From contig NZ_CP091792.1 of the NCBI RefSeq assembly GCF_022024115.1, forward strand, positions 1,984,001 through 2,048,000: a stretch of DNA of 64,000 nucleotides. The letters are read 5' to 3'. This document shows positions 25,315 to 35,116 of this stretch, one piece after another. This stretch comes from Prevotella communis. GTDB lineage: Bacteria; Bacteroidota; Bacteroidia; Bacteroidales; Bacteroidaceae. The position numbers and the translations under genes were made by a program. Under the pieces are notes generated by a model that saw only the letters and a program-made list of their open reading frames with translations, was not told where the DNA came from and ran no database searches. Every line of letters starts with the position of its first letter. Within the stretch, counting starts at the first letter, position 1.

Positions 25315-26775
25315 TCAGAACTGGAAATAGATAAAGGGCTGTATCTCACTGCTTTTTACCTGGATGACCAGATAGATGACAGCAGTGATGAGGAGGGCAC
25401 ACAGCACTACACCGCCCCACTCCAACACACGCACGCAACGCGCCTGGAAGGTATCGGGCACGAAATGGGTGACATAGCCAAACAGCATCATGGCGAAGAC
25501 AATCCAATAGCCGGTGACAACCTGCTCGAAGAGCTCAGGATGGAAATTGGTGGCAATCTGCGTGATCATCACCCACGAAGCCTCGAAGGTGTGATTGCGG
25601 AAGAATATCCAGCAGAAAGCCACGAAATGGAATGTCAGGAGCACAGACAGCAACCAGCGCAGACCCGTGCTGTGATAGTGCTTTTCGTGATGGAACACAT
25701 GTTCGCGCGTCCACTTATGCAGGGCCAGTGCCACACCATGCATACCTCCCCACGCTACAAAATTGAGACTGGCACCATGCCACAGTCCGCCCAGGAGCAT
25801 CGTGATAATCAGGTTGACATACTGGCGCACCTTACCCTTACGGTTGCCTCCCAGGGAGATATAGATATAGTCACGAATCCACGACGACAGCGAGATATGC
25901 CAGCGACGCCAGAAGTCAGTGATGCTCTCAGAACGGTAAGGGGCGTTGAAGTTCATGGGAAAACGGAAGCCCAACAGCAGGGCGATACCGATAGCCATAT
26001 CACTATAGCCAGAGAAGTCGCAATAGATCTGAAGGGTATAGCCATAGACACCCAAGAGATTCTCCACACCACTATAGAGCGAGGGATTATCGAAGATGCG
26101 GTCCACGAAATTCAGGGAGATATAATCGCTGATAACGGCCTTTTTGAACAGACCGATAGCGATGAAATAGCAGCCCTGGGCAAACATCTGCGAGGTAATC
26201 TCAAGAGGTTTGCGAATCTGTGGGGCGAAGTCGCGCGCACGGACTATAGGTCCTGCCACCAACTGGGGGAAGAACGACACATAGAAGGCGTAGTCGAGCA
26301 ACGAAGGCAAGGGTTTCAGATCACCACGATACACGTCGATGACATACGACATAGACTGGAACGTGAAGAACGAAATTCCCACTGGCAGGAAGATGTCCCA
26401 AGGCTGGAAATTGCTGCCCACCATCTGCGCCCACATGCCGGCGAAGAAATTGGTGTATTTGAAATAGCCAAGAAGACCCAGGTCGATAAATAACGACAAA
26501 GCCACAAGCCATTTAGACCGATGAACAGACAGGACGCGTGCTATGATATAATCGCTCAGCGTGACCACAGCCAACAGACCGAAATAGAGGCCGCTGGACT
26601 TATAATAGAAATAATAGGAGAAGGCGGTCACAAACAGCAGACGCAGGGTGAGCGTACGCTGAAGGAGCATATATATAAAGGTAAAACACAGGAACACCAT
26701 CAGAAACAAGCCCGAGGAGAATATCATGGGTTCGTCTGAATGGTAGGTCAGAAGATGCAAAAGACGTTCACTCAT
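25315..26775 (-). CDS. MBOAT-family membrane O-acyltransferase (AlgI/DltB-like)
   Basis: 486 residues with about ten to twelve hydrophobic helices. The core has SITDFWRRWHISLSSWIRDY and GLWHGASLNFVAWGGMHG, whose His is the presumed catalytic residue of the family. AlgI-type members move acetyl groups to exported polysaccharide together with a periplasmic SGNH partner. That partner is encoded just upstream with an ATGA overlap, so the pair probably O-acetylates a cell-surface glycan. The substrate cannot be told from here. Confidence 0.92.
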   Translation of the reverse strand: MSERLLHLLTYHSDEPMIFSSGLFLMVFLCFTFIYMLLQRTLTLRLLFVTAFSYYFYYKSSGLYFGLLAVVTLSDYIIARVLSVHRSKWLVALSLFIDLGLLGYFKYTNFFAGMWAQMVGSNFQPWDIFLPVGISFFTFQSMSYVIDVYRGDLKPLPSLLDYAFYVSFFPQLVAGPIVRARDFAPQIRKPLEITSQMFAQGCYFIAIGLFKKAVISDYISLNFVDRIFDNPSLYSGVENLLGVYGYTLQIYCDFSGYSDMAIGIALLLGFRFPMNFNAPYRSESITDFWRRWHISLSSWIRDYIYISLGGNRKGKVRQYVNLIITMLLGGLWHGASLNFVAWGGMHGVALALHKWTREHVFHHEKHYHSTGLRWLLSVLLTFHFVAFCWIFFRNHTFEASWVMITQIATNFHPELFEQVVTGYWIVFAMMLFGYVTHFVPDTFQARCVRVLEWGGVVLCALLITAVIYLVIQVKSSEIQPFIYFQF

Positions 26776-28193
26776 GGCTGTTGCTGTTTATAAATATCGA
26801 ATCCTGCTAAAAGACTCTTTACCAGATGGGTGGCCAGTCGGCGCCCACCGGCATGGGAGATATGGGTATAGTCCTTGTTGGCATAGCCCTTGTCCACCAG
26901 CGTCTTCATACTCTCGCGTCCGCCCATGGCCTGGAAGAGGTTGAAGAAAGCTACCTGCTCATTGGCTGCCATGATCTGCTGATAACCAACGAACGACTCA
27001 ACGCCCGCCATGGTGTGGATACCCTCCATAGAACGCTGGTCGCGGTCGGTCATACTGACAACGAGGATGCTGGTATGGGGATAGGCTGCCTTGAAATGGC
27101 GGATAACGCTTCCCATCTGATGGATATATGAAGAATAGTTGCGTACCTTCTCATTGGCCACATTCAATCCGAAGTGGAAGATAATGAGGTCGTAAGGACG
27201 TTGGGCAGCAAACTCGCGCAGTACGGCAGAGGGAATAGAACCCAAGGTGACACCCGACGAGCCACGCATACTAAAATTGTCCACAATGATGCCCTGATTA
27301 CTCTCCAAAGCAACGCCATAAAGGTAAGTCTTGGGCGAGGCAGCAGAGACGGAATAGATGATTTTATGCATGGAGGGATGATGCTTGGTGAAGGTCTGGA
27401 GCTGTCCGTCGCCACCAATAACGTCACTGACAAGTGTGTCGCTATTCATCTTTGTTGCCACGGTGATAGTATCTTCCGTCCTAAAGAAGAAGGTGGCTTT
27501 CTGCCAGTTGTTCAGGTGCTTGCGCGACTTAGAGCCCTGATAGACAAACGTGGCTCTGTTGCCGTCGATGGTGAAATAGCGCTGGGCGATGCTCTGCACC
27601 TGCGCATTGAACGGGCGCTTCACCACTTCGTATTCTCGCAAGCCCTCGAAGGAATGACGGACGGTCTGACGGAAGCCATAGATCTGACTGGCACAATCGA
27701 CCCACCCCACGCCATTGCCGCCAAACTGCGTCTGTAGCTGTTCACGGAGGTCGCACGACAGGATATCGCCCTCTACGAAAGAGTCGCCGAAATAAGCGAT
27801 GCGCACCGGACGGTTCAGCTCCTTGACACGTGCCAACTGCTGATAGAAATGGTGCATGCCGCCAGATTGCCCCTGACCATAATCGGCAATCATCGTAACA
27901 CCTTCCGGCGTGGTCTGGGGCTGTATCATTCGGGGGATGACGGTATCAACACCGTCAATGGAATCGTACACCACGACGGTATCGGGAACCGACGCCACAA
28001 CAGATGGGGGCTCGGGAATGTCAAGCACCTCTGTGCTGTCTGTCCCTGAAAGTGTTTCGGGCAACAGGTCGCTGAGTATATTCACTTGGCGCAACTCATT
28101 ATCTCCCAGATAGATTGTCGGGAGAAAACGCATCGCAAAAAGAATCACCACAACCAGCCCTACTAATATGAAGGTACGTGCTGCTTGGTTCAT
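26772..28193 (-). CDS. SGNH/GDSL-type hydrolase, periplasmic, membrane-anchored
   Basis: 473 residues. N-terminal anchor helix (FILVGLVVVILFAMRFL), a Pro/Val/Asp-rich linker to about 110, then the SGNH fold: IAYFGDSFVEGDI (nucleophile Ser), FHFGLNVANE (Asn block) and DYTHISHAGGRRLA (Asp/His). Together with the MBOAT protein it resembles AlgJ/AlgX or PatB-like acetyl transfer pairs. Its start overlaps the TetR stop by one base (TAATG) and its stop overlaps the MBOAT start, so all three are translated from one message. Confidence 0.88.
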   Translation of the reverse strand: MNQAARTFILVGLVVVILFAMRFLPTIYLGDNELRQVNILSDLLPETLSGTDSTEVLDIPEPPSVVASVPDTVVVYDSIDGVDTVIPRMIQPQTTPEGVTMIADYGQGQSGGMHHFYQQLARVKELNRPVRIAYFGDSFVEGDILSCDLREQLQTQFGGNGVGWVDCASQIYGFRQTVRHSFEGLREYEVVKRPFNAQVQSIAQRYFTIDGNRATFVYQGSKSRKHLNNWQKATFFFRTEDTITVATKMNSDTLVSDVIGGDGQLQTFTKHHPSMHKIIYSVSAASPKTYLYGVALESNQGIIVDNFSMRGSSGVTLGSIPSAVLREFAAQRPYDLIIFHFGLNVANEKVRNYSSYIHQMGSVIRHFKAAYPHTSILVVSMTDRDQRSMEGIHTMAGVESFVGYQQIMAANEQVAFFNLFQAMGGRESMKTLVDKGYANKDYTHISHAGGRRLATHLVKSLLAGFDIYKQQQP

Positions 28194-28822
28194 TAAGCCT
28201 GGGCTTTCAGGAATTTATCGAGCACCTCGATACCTTTTATCGTACAGATGCCTCGAAGAGAGATAAACATGATATTATTCAGGACACTCTCAATAGAGAA
28301 ATGTGCATACAGACGCTTCTGAAGGAAGAGCTGACCAATAGAGTCAAACAGAATGGTCACCAGGTCATGGTGGATGTCTTCACGGAAATAGCCCTCCTTG
28401 ACACCCTTATCCAAAAAAGCAGCCAACTCCTTTCTGTTTTCCTCACGGCTCTTCTCCAAGTACGCCATCACCTTGGGATATTTCTCTATGTCATCATAGA
28501 ACGATGGACTGGTGAAACGAAACTCTTCCACCTTTACCTTGTAGACATTCAAGATAATATCCATCACATTCGTGTTACCCTTTACAAACTCGGACATTTC
28601 TTTCTCGCGTCGCTGATTGTAGCTCTTGATACCTTCAAAGAGCAAAACCTCCTTATTGTCGTACAACTCGTACATCGTACGCTTGGATATATTCAGCGTG
28701 CGGGCAATGTCGTCCATCTTAACGGCCTTAATGCCTTTTTTAGCAAATAATGTCATCGCAGTATCCAGGATTTTTCCTTTCAACCCCTGCCGATATGCCG
28801 ATAAACTCTTTAATTCTTGCAT
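28193..28822 (-). CDS. TetR-family transcriptional regulator
   Basis: 209 residues. N-terminal HTH (GLKGKILDTAMTLFAKKGIKAVKMDDIARTLNISKRTMYELYDNK as a region, residues 13-57) with the usual TetR layout, then an all-helical ligand domain. It heads the SGNH-MBOAT operon and faces the malic enzyme gene, so it may control both. Promoter TAACTTTG at 28842-28849. No clear palindromic operator was found in the 117-bp gap. Confidence 0.9.
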   Translation of the reverse strand: MQELKSLSAYRQGLKGKILDTAMTLFAKKGIKAVKMDDIARTLNISKRTMYELYDNKEVLLFEGIKSYNQRREKEMSEFVKGNTNVMDIILNVYKVKVEEFRFTSPSFYDDIEKYPKVMAYLEKSREENRKELAAFLDKGVKEGYFREDIHHDLVTILFDSIGQLFLQKRLYAHFSIESVLNNIMFISLRGICTIKGIEVLDKFLKAQA

Positions 28823-28841
28823 AAGTATTAGTTTTACGCTG

Positions 28842-28849
28842 CAAAGTTA
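28842..28849 (-). promoter_or_regulatory. -7 box TAACTTTG of the TetR operon
   Basis: Minus-strand consensus 20 bp ahead of the ATG at 28822. Confidence 0.6.
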
Positions 28850-28892
28850 CTAAAAAGATTAAAAAACACTTGTATTTTTCGTCGATTTTTTG

Positions 28893-28900
28893 TACTTTTG
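28893..28900 (+). promoter_or_regulatory. -7 box TACTTTTG of maeB
   Basis: TACTTTTG with TTG at 28870-28872, 20 bp upstream: a full Bacteroidota promoter. It rules out any protein start at 28898. Confidence 0.75.
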
Positions 28901-28939
28901 CATACCATTTTTAATTTGACTCAATTATCTATTACACGT

Positions 28940-31237
28940 ATGGTAAAAATTTCTAAAGAGGCAGCTTTGGAATATCACCAAAGCGGTCGCCCAGGAAAAA
29001 TTGAAGTAAAGCCCACGAAGGCTTACAGAACACAAACAGATCTAAGCTTGGCATATTCTCCTGGAGTAGCTTATCCATGTCTGGAAATTCAGGATAACCC
29101 AGATGATGCTTACAAGTACACCGACAAAGGTAATCTGGTAGCAGTTATCTCGAATGGTACCGCCGTCCTCGGACTAGGCGATATCGGTGCCCTGAGCGGA
29201 AAACCCGTGATGGAAGGTAAGGGACTGCTCTTCAAGATTTACGGCGGTATTGACGTGTTTGATATCGAAGTCAACGAAAAAGACCCTGAGAAATTCTGTG
29301 AGGCTGTGGAGCGTATCGCCCCCACTTTTGGTGGTATCAACCTGGAAGACATCAAGGCTCCTGAGTGCTTCTACATCGAGGAGCGTCTGAAGAAGACCCT
29401 CGACATCCCCGTGATGCACGACGACCAGCATGGTACTGCTATCATCAGTGCTGCCGGTTTGAAGAATGCGCTGGAGGTTGCCAAGAAGGACATCAAGCAG
29501 GTGCGCATCGTGGTGAATGGCGCTGGTGCAGCTGCCATCTCTTGCACAAAGCTCTACATGGCACTGGGTGCACAGAAAGAGAATATCGTGATGCTCGACT
29601 CAAAGGGTGTGATCAGCACCAGTCGTACAGACCTAAACGAGCAGAAGAAATTCTTTGCTACTACCCGCACGGATATCCACACACTTGCCGAGGCCGTGAA
29701 GGATGCCGACGTATTCGTAGGCCTGTCAAAAGGAAATGTTCTCTCACAGGATATGGTTCGCTCAATGGCGAAGGACCCCGTGATCTTCGCACTGGCTAAC
29801 CCTGTGCCCGAGATTTCATACGAGGATGCAATGGCCGCTCGTCCCGACGTACTGATGTCAACAGGTCGTACGGACTATCCCAACCAGATTAACAACGTTA
29901 TCGGTTTCCCCTATATCTTCCGTGGTGCGCTCGACGTACACGCTACGGCTATCAACGAGGAGATGAAGATGGCTGCCGTTCACGCTATCGCCGACCTGGC
30001 CAAGAAGCCCGTGCCCGACGTGGTGAACGATGTGTACAAGGTGAACAACCTGAAGTTCGGACGTGACTACTTCATTCCAAAACCTGTTGACCCACGACTC
30101 ATCTCTGAGGTGAGTGCCGCTGTGGCAAAGGCTGCTATCAAGAGTGGCGTGGCCCGTAAGAAGATTGAGAACTGGGGACAGTACAAGGCTTCATTGTCAG
30201 TACTCCTCGGACAGGAGACCAAACTGACCCAGAAGCTCTATGCTACCGCTGCTGCTCATCCCCAGCGCGTAGTCTTCGCTGAGGCTGTACATCCCACCAT
30301 GCTGAAAGCTGCTGTTCAGGCTAAGAGCGAGGGTATCTGTCAGCCCATCCTGCTGGGTAACGACGAGGTGATCGAGAAGATGGCCAAGGAACTGGATCTG
30401 AATCTGGATGGCATCGAGATTGTGAACCTGCGTCATCCCAATGAGCAGGAGCGCCGCGAACGTTATGCCCGCGTACTGGCAGAGAAGCGTCAGCGCGACG
30501 GCTATACTTTCCAGGAGGCTAACGATAAGATGTTTGAGCGCAACTACTTCGGTATGATGATGGTAGAGACGGGCGATGCTGATGCTTTCATCACAGGTCT
30601 GTACACCAAATACTCTAATACAATCAAGGTAGTAAACGAGGTGATTGGAATCCGTCCTGAGTACAAGCACTTCGGCACGATGCATATCATCAACTCTCCC
30701 AAGGGTACGCTGTATGTAGGCGACACACTGGTGAACGAGAACCCTGATACAGAGACACTGGTTGATATTGCAAAACTATCGGCAACGGCTGTACGCTTCT
30801 TTAACGAGAAGCCTGTCATCTCCATGATTTCCCACTCAAACTTCGGTTCTTCCCAGAGCGACGGTGCCAAGAAAGTGCGTGCTGCTGTAGAACAGATGCA
30901 GAAGGACTATCCCGACCTGGCTATCGATGGTGAGATGCAGATCAGTTTCGCACTCAACAAGGAGTTACGCGACGAGCAGTATCCATTCACTCGTCTGAAG
31001 GGTAAGGATGTAAACACACTGGTATTCCCCAACCTCACCTCAGCACGTTCAAGCTACAAGATGCTGCAGATGCTGGATGCCGACGTGGAAATCATCGGCC
31101 CGATTCAGATGGGACTGAACAAGCCCATCCACTTCATCGACTTCGGTGCTTCAGTTCGCGACGTGGTCAACATCGTGGCTGTGGCTGTGATCGATGCCTA
31201 TGTGGATAAGATCAAGACAAGAATCAATAAACGATAA
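28940..31237 (+). CDS. maeB: NADP-dependent malic enzyme with phosphotransacetylase-like domain
   Basis: 765 residues from ATG 28940. Residues 1-430 are the malic enzyme part ([14 protein letters not shown], the NAD(P)-fold [16 protein letters not shown], and [14 protein letters not shown]); residues 430-765 resemble phosphate acetyltransferase ([16 protein letters not shown]-like segment, [10 protein letters not shown]). This is the standard long MaeB. It turns malate into pyruvate and CO2 with NADPH formation; the PTA part is usually regulatory, binding acetyl-CoA, and not catalytic. Its start is 33 bp after the expected transcription start. folK follows 6 bp later. Confidence 0.95.
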   Translation: MVKISKEAALEYHQSGRPGKIEVKPTKAYRTQTDLSLAYSPGVAYPCLEIQDNPDDAYKYTDKGNLVAVISNGTAVLGLGDIGALSGKPVMEGKGLLFKIYGGIDVFDIEVNEKDPEKFCEAVERIAPTFGGINLEDIKAPECFYIEERLKKTLDIPVMHDDQHGTAIISAAGLKNALEVAKKDIKQVRIVVNGAGAAAISCTKLYMALGAQKENIVMLDSKGVISTSRTDLNEQKKFFATTRTDIHTLAEAVKDADVFVGLSKGNVLSQDMVRSMAKDPVIFALANPVPEISYEDAMAARPDVLMSTGRTDYPNQINNVIGFPYIFRGALDVHATAINEEMKMAAVHAIADLAKKPVPDVVNDVYKVNNLKFGRDYFIPKPVDPRLISEVSAAVAKAAIKSGVARKKIENWGQYKASLSVLLGQETKLTQKLYATAAAHPQRVVFAEAVHPTMLKAAVQAKSEGICQPILLGNDEVIEKMAKELDLNLDGIEIVNLRHPNEQERRERYARVLAEKRQRDGYTFQEANDKMFERNYFGMMMVETGDADAFITGLYTKYSNTIKVVNEVIGIRPEYKHFGTMHIINSPKGTLYVGDTLVNENPDTETLVDIAKLSATAVRFFNEKPVISMISHSNFGSSQSDGAKKVRAAVEQMQKDYPDLAIDGEMQISFALNKELRDEQYPFTRLKGKDVNTLVFPNLTSARSSYKMLQMLDADVEIIGPIQMGLNKPIHFIDFGASVRDVVNIVAVAVIDAYVDKIKTRINKR

Positions 31238-31243
31238 GAACTT

Positions 31244-31615
31244 ATGGTGATGCATCAAGTAATTCTTTCACTCGGTGCCAACTATCAAGCGGAAAAGAAT
31301 CTGCCCGAAGCACAAAAAAGCCTCGGGCAGATACTCTTTTCACCACATTATACGGATGCTATCTGGACAGAACCGATAGCCAGTAAACGAACGGATCTTT
31401 ATCTGAATCAACTGGTCAAAGCACAGACAGAACTTGATTTCGAGGCTTTGATAAAGGCTATCAAGGAGATAGAGATTTGGCACGGACGCACGCCGGAAGA
31501 GCGCGAACAGGGTATTGTACGTATAGATATTGACGTCTTAGAGTTTGACGGCGTACATCATCACCAACGCGACTGGGAACGTCCTTACGTAAAAGACCTC
31601 TTACCTCAGCTTTAA
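31244..31615 (+). CDS. folK: HPPK-like 6-hydroxymethyl-dihydropterin pyrophosphokinase, short
   Basis: 123 residues; typical FolK has about 160. It keeps LSLGAN at the N-terminus, YLNQLVKAQTELDFEALIKAIKEIE, GRTPEEREQGIVRIDIDVLEFDG (the R-x-(I/V)DIDIL block with the Mg-binding Asp pair). The C-terminal part after VKDLLPQL is shorter than usual. It adds pyrophosphate to the pterin in folate synthesis. Follows maeB by 6 bp, and its last 15 bases overlap the convergent glucosaminidase gene. A diverged or partly redundant HPPK is possible. Confidence 0.78.
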   Translation: MVMHQVILSLGANYQAEKNLPEAQKSLGQILFSPHYTDAIWTEPIASKRTDLYLNQLVKAQTELDFEALIKAIKEIEIWHGRTPEEREQGIVRIDIDVLEFDGVHHHQRDWERPYVKDLLPQL

Positions 31616-32518
31616 CGCATCCCCTACCCTGATCTGGTAATCGGGACTCAGGTGATTCATCTTATACAGCGACTCCAGACGGATGCCGTATTTCTGGGCA
31701 ATAGTATACATGGACTCACCTTCACGGATATAGTGCAGTCTGTCCTTGTATTCCTTGGGCGCACGCTTCTGTTTTTTCTTCAGCCAGATAACTTCACCTT
31801 CCTGCAAGCGGTCGTCGCGGTCGCGCTCATTATAGCGGGCAATCTTCTTGTATGAGATACCTATCTCTTCGCCAATAGAACGGAACGTGTCTCCCCTGCG
31901 CGCATAGATAAAGTAGTTCTTGTTATACTTACCCATGGGATGAAGGGGCTGACCATTCTGCATGTGGTCCTTCGTATGGGCTTCCAAAGTCTTATCGTAC
32001 GAGCGCGCCTTGTCGTACTCATAAAGATGGTACAACTGGATGATGTCTATCAGGCGATCGGCATACTTGGGGTTGGTAGCATAACCGGCAGCTTTCAAGC
32101 CACGGGCCCAACCTTTATAGTCGGTAATCTTCAAACCGAAGAGTCCACGATAGCGCTGACCGGAAGCCAGGAAACGAGAGTGGTCTTCATACGACTCGTA
32201 AGCAGAATTATAGGAACGGAAACACTCGTTGCGCGCATCATCATCCTTATAGATAGTACGACCTGTCCACCCGTGGCACTTAATACCAAAGTGGTTGTTG
32301 GCCTTACGGGCCAAGTCGCTGTCACCAGCCCCACTCTCCAGCAAACCCTGAGCCAAGGTGATGCTGGCAGGAATCTTCCATTTCAGCATCTGCTCAATAG
32401 CACAATCCTTATACTGGTTGATATAGTTCTGGTAACGGGCATTCCAGACAGACTGGGCACTCGCTACAGAGGAAAGACAAAAAGCGACAAACGCAACGAG
32501 ATAAGTTTTCTTAATCAT
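31601..32518 (-). CDS. N-acetylglucosaminidase (GH73) with LysM domains
   Basis: 305 residues: Sec signal (FCLSSVASAQ), GH73 domain at 30-175 (ITLAQGLLESGAGDSDLARKANNHFGIKCHGWTGRT, within which the Glu of LLESG is the predicted acid), and two LysM-like repeats (near 205-250 and 262-305: YIREGESMYTIAQKYGIRLESL). It cuts peptidoglycan glycan strands during growth or division. It ends with the stop at 31601 inside the folK coding region on the other strand. Confidence 0.92.
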   Translation of the reverse strand: MIKKTYLVAFVAFCLSSVASAQSVWNARYQNYINQYKDCAIEQMLKWKIPASITLAQGLLESGAGDSDLARKANNHFGIKCHGWTGRTIYKDDDARNECFRSYNSAYESYEDHSRFLASGQRYRGLFGLKITDYKGWARGLKAAGYATNPKYADRLIDIIQLYHLYEYDKARSYDKTLEAHTKDHMQNGQPLHPMGKYNKNYFIYARRGDTFRSIGEEIGISYKKIARYNERDRDDRLQEGEVIWLKKKQKRAPKEYKDRLHYIREGESMYTIAQKYGIRLESLYKMNHLSPDYQIRVGDALKLR

Positions 32519-32536
32519 TTCTGCAAAAGAGAAGAA

Positions 32537-32562
32537 GGGCTCTCGAATTTCTTCGGGAGCCC
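32537..32562 (-). terminator. terminator-like hairpin after phosphohexomutase
   Basis: GGGCTCTCGAA with TTCGGGAGCCC (11-bp stem, one wobble), 10 bp after the stop; the following tract is T/C-rich rather than pure T. Confidence 0.6.
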
Positions 32563-32571
32563 ATCGGGATA

Positions 32572-34317
32572 TTAGAGTTTCAAATCTTTCTTCAGGAGTT
32601 CAATCTTAGCTTCTGCTGCCTTTGTGCAACGCTCATAATCGGCTGCGCCAGAGAAGCTTGCGTCCTTAATTTCCGTGTAAAACTTAATCTTTGGCTCAGT
32701 ACCTGAAGGACGAACGGAAACCTTGGTACCGTCCTCACAGAACCACTGCAGTACGTTAGAGGTGTCAGGCATATCCAACTTGGTAACATTGCCCTGAGCA
32801 TCCTTAGCCTCAAGGGTCTTGTAGTCTTTCACCAAGACAACCTTTGAGCCGCCCAATGTCTGGGGAGGATTGTTACGGAAGTCGGTCATCATCTGCTTAA
32901 TCTCATCGGCACCGGTCTTACCAGGACGAACCACGTTGATAGTGTACTCCTTAGAGAAGCCGTACTCCTTATAGATATTCATAAGCAGGTCATAGAGCGT
33001 CATACCGTTGTCACGAGCCCAAGAAGCAATCTCACAAATCAAGCAGATAGAAGCGGGAGAATCCTTATCGCGTACCTTGTCAAATGGCAGGAAGCCAAAG
33101 CTTTCCTCACCACCACCGATATACTTCTTCTTGCCTTCGTTCACGCGAATCTCGTTGGCAATCCACTTGAAGCCGGTGTAGCAGTCCATCAGTTCTACGC
33201 CATTCTTCTTGGCAATCTCGGCAATAACCTCGGTAGTCACGATAGTCTTCACGAGGAACTCATTACCCTTCAACTGACCAAGTTTCTTCTTGTTGGCAAT
33301 GATGTACCAGCAGAACATCATACAGGTCTGGTTACCATTCAGGATTTCCCACTCACCCTTGGCATTGCGGCAAACAATAGCCAAACGGTCGGCATCGGGG
33401 TCTGAGGCAATCACCAGGTCAGCATTGAGCTTCGTACCCAGTTTCATACCCAGTGTCATAGCCTCGGCATTCTCGGGGTTAGGAGAAACGACTGTGGGGA
33501 AGTTTCCATCGATAACCATCTGCTCGGGTACTACATGAATATTCTGGAAGCCCCAAGAACGCAGAGCCATAGGAACAATCACACGACCAGTACCATGCAT
33601 AGGTGAGTATACGATATTGAGGTCTTTCTGACGCAGGATAACATCCTGATCGACCATAGCCTCTTTTACGGCTGCGATATAGTCCCAGTCCATCTCACCA
33701 CCAATAGGAATGATCAGGTCTTTGTTGCCCTGGAACTTCACATCCTCAATCTTAACCTTGTTTACCTCGTCAATGATACCCTTGTCATGGGGAGCCAATA
33801 CCTGAGCACCATCGTCCCAGTAAGCCTTGTAACCATTATACTCGCGGGGGTTGTGAGAAGCGGTGACATTGACACCAGCCTGACACTTCAACTGACGGAT
33901 AGCGAAAGAAATCTCCGGTGTAGGACGGAGGCTCTCAAAGAGATAAACCTTGATGCCGTTGGCTGAGAAGATATCTGCAACTGTCTCAGCAAACATACGG
34001 CCATTGTTACGACAGTCGTGTCCTACAACCACAGCAGGCTGCATGTTGGGGAATGCCTTGTTGATGTAGTTGGCAAATCCCTGAGTAGCCATACCTACAA
34101 TATACTTATTCATGCGGTTGGTGCCAGCACCCATAATGCCACGCAAACCACCCGTACCGAATTCCAGATTCTGATAGAAAGCGTCGATAAGTGCACTTTT
34201 ATCCTCTGCGTCAAGCATAGCCTGAACTTCCTTGCGGGTCTCCTCGTCGAAAGCAGGAGAGAGCCACACCTTTGCCCGTGCCTCGCACTGGGCAATGAGT
34301 TGAGCGTTGTTTTCCAT
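32572..34317 (-). CDS. alpha-D-phosphohexomutase (phosphoglucomutase/phosphomannomutase, long PgcA type)
   Basis: 581 residues, all four family loops visible: GTGGLRGIMGAGTNRMN at the start, TASHNPREYNGYKAYW (phosphoserine loop), SDPDADRLAIV (metal loop), GGGEESFGF (sugar loop) and RPSGTEPKIKFY (phosphate loop). The length and GTGGLRG start fit the PGM2/PgcA-like group that interconverts glucose-1- and glucose-6-phosphate. Cytoplasmic. Promoter TAACTTTG at 34353-34360. Confidence 0.93.
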   Translation of the reverse strand: MENNAQLIAQCEARAKVWLSPAFDEETRKEVQAMLDAEDKSALIDAFYQNLEFGTGGLRGIMGAGTNRMNKYIVGMATQGFANYINKAFPNMQPAVVVGHDCRNNGRMFAETVADIFSANGIKVYLFESLRPTPEISFAIRQLKCQAGVNVTASHNPREYNGYKAYWDDGAQVLAPHDKGIIDEVNKVKIEDVKFQGNKDLIIPIGGEMDWDYIAAVKEAMVDQDVILRQKDLNIVYSPMHGTGRVIVPMALRSWGFQNIHVVPEQMVIDGNFPTVVSPNPENAEAMTLGMKLGTKLNADLVIASDPDADRLAIVCRNAKGEWEILNGNQTCMMFCWYIIANKKKLGQLKGNEFLVKTIVTTEVIAEIAKKNGVELMDCYTGFKWIANEIRVNEGKKKYIGGGEESFGFLPFDKVRDKDSPASICLICEIASWARDNGMTLYDLLMNIYKEYGFSKEYTINVVRPGKTGADEIKQMMTDFRNNPPQTLGGSKVVLVKDYKTLEAKDAQGNVTKLDMPDTSNVLQWFCEDGTKVSVRPSGTEPKIKFYTEIKDASFSGAADYERCTKAAEAKIELLKKDLKL

Positions 34318-34352
34318 TTTATGTCTTTTAAGTTAATAATTCATCTGAGGGG

Positions 34353-34360
34353 CAAAGTTA
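34353..34360 (-). promoter_or_regulatory. -7 box TAACTTTG of the phosphohexomutase gene
   Basis: Minus-strand consensus, 36 bp ahead of the ATG at 34317. Confidence 0.6.
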
Positions 34361-34397
34361 ATAAACTTTTCCCAAATAACAAAGAAAAAGAGAGGTT

Positions 34398-35081
34398 TTA
34401 TTTTTCCAAAGGCTTTACGTAGCGCATGTTGGCACGTATCTGCCTCTGACGTTTTTTCATATAGCGACTAGGTTCCTTACTGCTAAACCGACGTGGATTG
34501 GGTAGCGTGGCAGCAATAAGGGCACACTGACTGGGCGTCAGGTCCTTGGCATCACATCCAAAATGCTCTTCGGCTACAGCCTGCACGCCATAGATACCAG
34601 GTCCCATCTCGATGGAATTGAGATAGACTTCCATGATACGTTCCTTTGACCAGAACACCTCTATCAAGACAGTAAAGTAGGCTTCCAATCCCTTACGTAC
34701 CCAGGAACGACCGGGCCACAAAAATACATTCTTGGCTGTCTGCTGACTGATTGTCGAAGCGCCCAATCTGTTTTTCTCAGGATGCTCTTTATTACGCTTG
34801 GCTGCATACTGGATAGCTTCGAAGTCGAAGCCCCAGTGATCAGGGAATTTTGCATCCTCACTGGCCATCACAGCAAGTGGCATGGATGGCGACATCTCGT
34901 CTAGTGTCACCCACGTATGACTCAGCTTCATCTCGTCCAACTGGAAGAGACGGATAAACATCAGCGGGGTGTAATAGACTGGTAAAAACTTCAGCACTAC
35001 CACAGAAAGAATGGTAGTGCCGAAGAATAATGCCAAGCCCCATTGGGCTATTTTTCTAATGCGTTGAAGAATTGCTTTCAA
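34398..35081 (-). CDS. mtgA: monofunctional peptidoglycan transglycosylase (GT51)
   Basis: 227 residues with one N-terminal membrane helix ([17 protein letters not shown]) and the GT51 domain: [15 protein letters not shown] (catalytic Glu), [36 protein letters not shown]. No transpeptidase domain is present. It polymerises glycan strands from lipid II. The start codon is TTG (35079-35081), lying inside an AATTG-type repeat; an in-frame stop is two codons upstream and the next Met is about 40 residues in, after the membrane helix, so TTG is the only sensible start. Confidence 0.92.
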   Translation of the reverse strand: MKAILQRIRKIAQWGLALFFGTTILSVVVLKFLPVYYTPLMFIRLFQLDEMKLSHTWVTLDEMSPSMPLAVMASEDAKFPDHWGFDFEAIQYAAKRNKEHPEKNRLGASTISQQTAKNVFLWPGRSWVRKGLEAYFTVLIEVFWSKERIMEVYLNSIEMGPGIYGVQAVAEEHFGCDAKDLTPSQCALIAATLPNPRRFSSKEPSRYMKKRQRQIRANMRYVKPLEK

Positions 35082-35112
35082 TTGTTAATTGTCAATTATC
35101 AATTCTCAATTG
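35079..35112. repeat. AATTG-type degenerate repeat, gap between OmpA lipoprotein and mtgA
   Basis: CAATTGTTAATTGTCAATTA and further CAATTCTCAATTG; it includes the TTG start codon of mtgA. Confidence 0.7.
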
Positions 35113-35116
35113 CCGT

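Noticed and set aside
25279..26493. Plus-strand frame of about 400 codons antisense to the MBOAT gene
   Set aside because: The MBOAT membrane pattern on the minus strand is unmistakable; the plus frame has no recognisable features.
28898..28939. Upstream start for maeB at 28898
   Set aside because: That TTG codon is inside the -7 box; ATG 28940 matches the family N-terminus.
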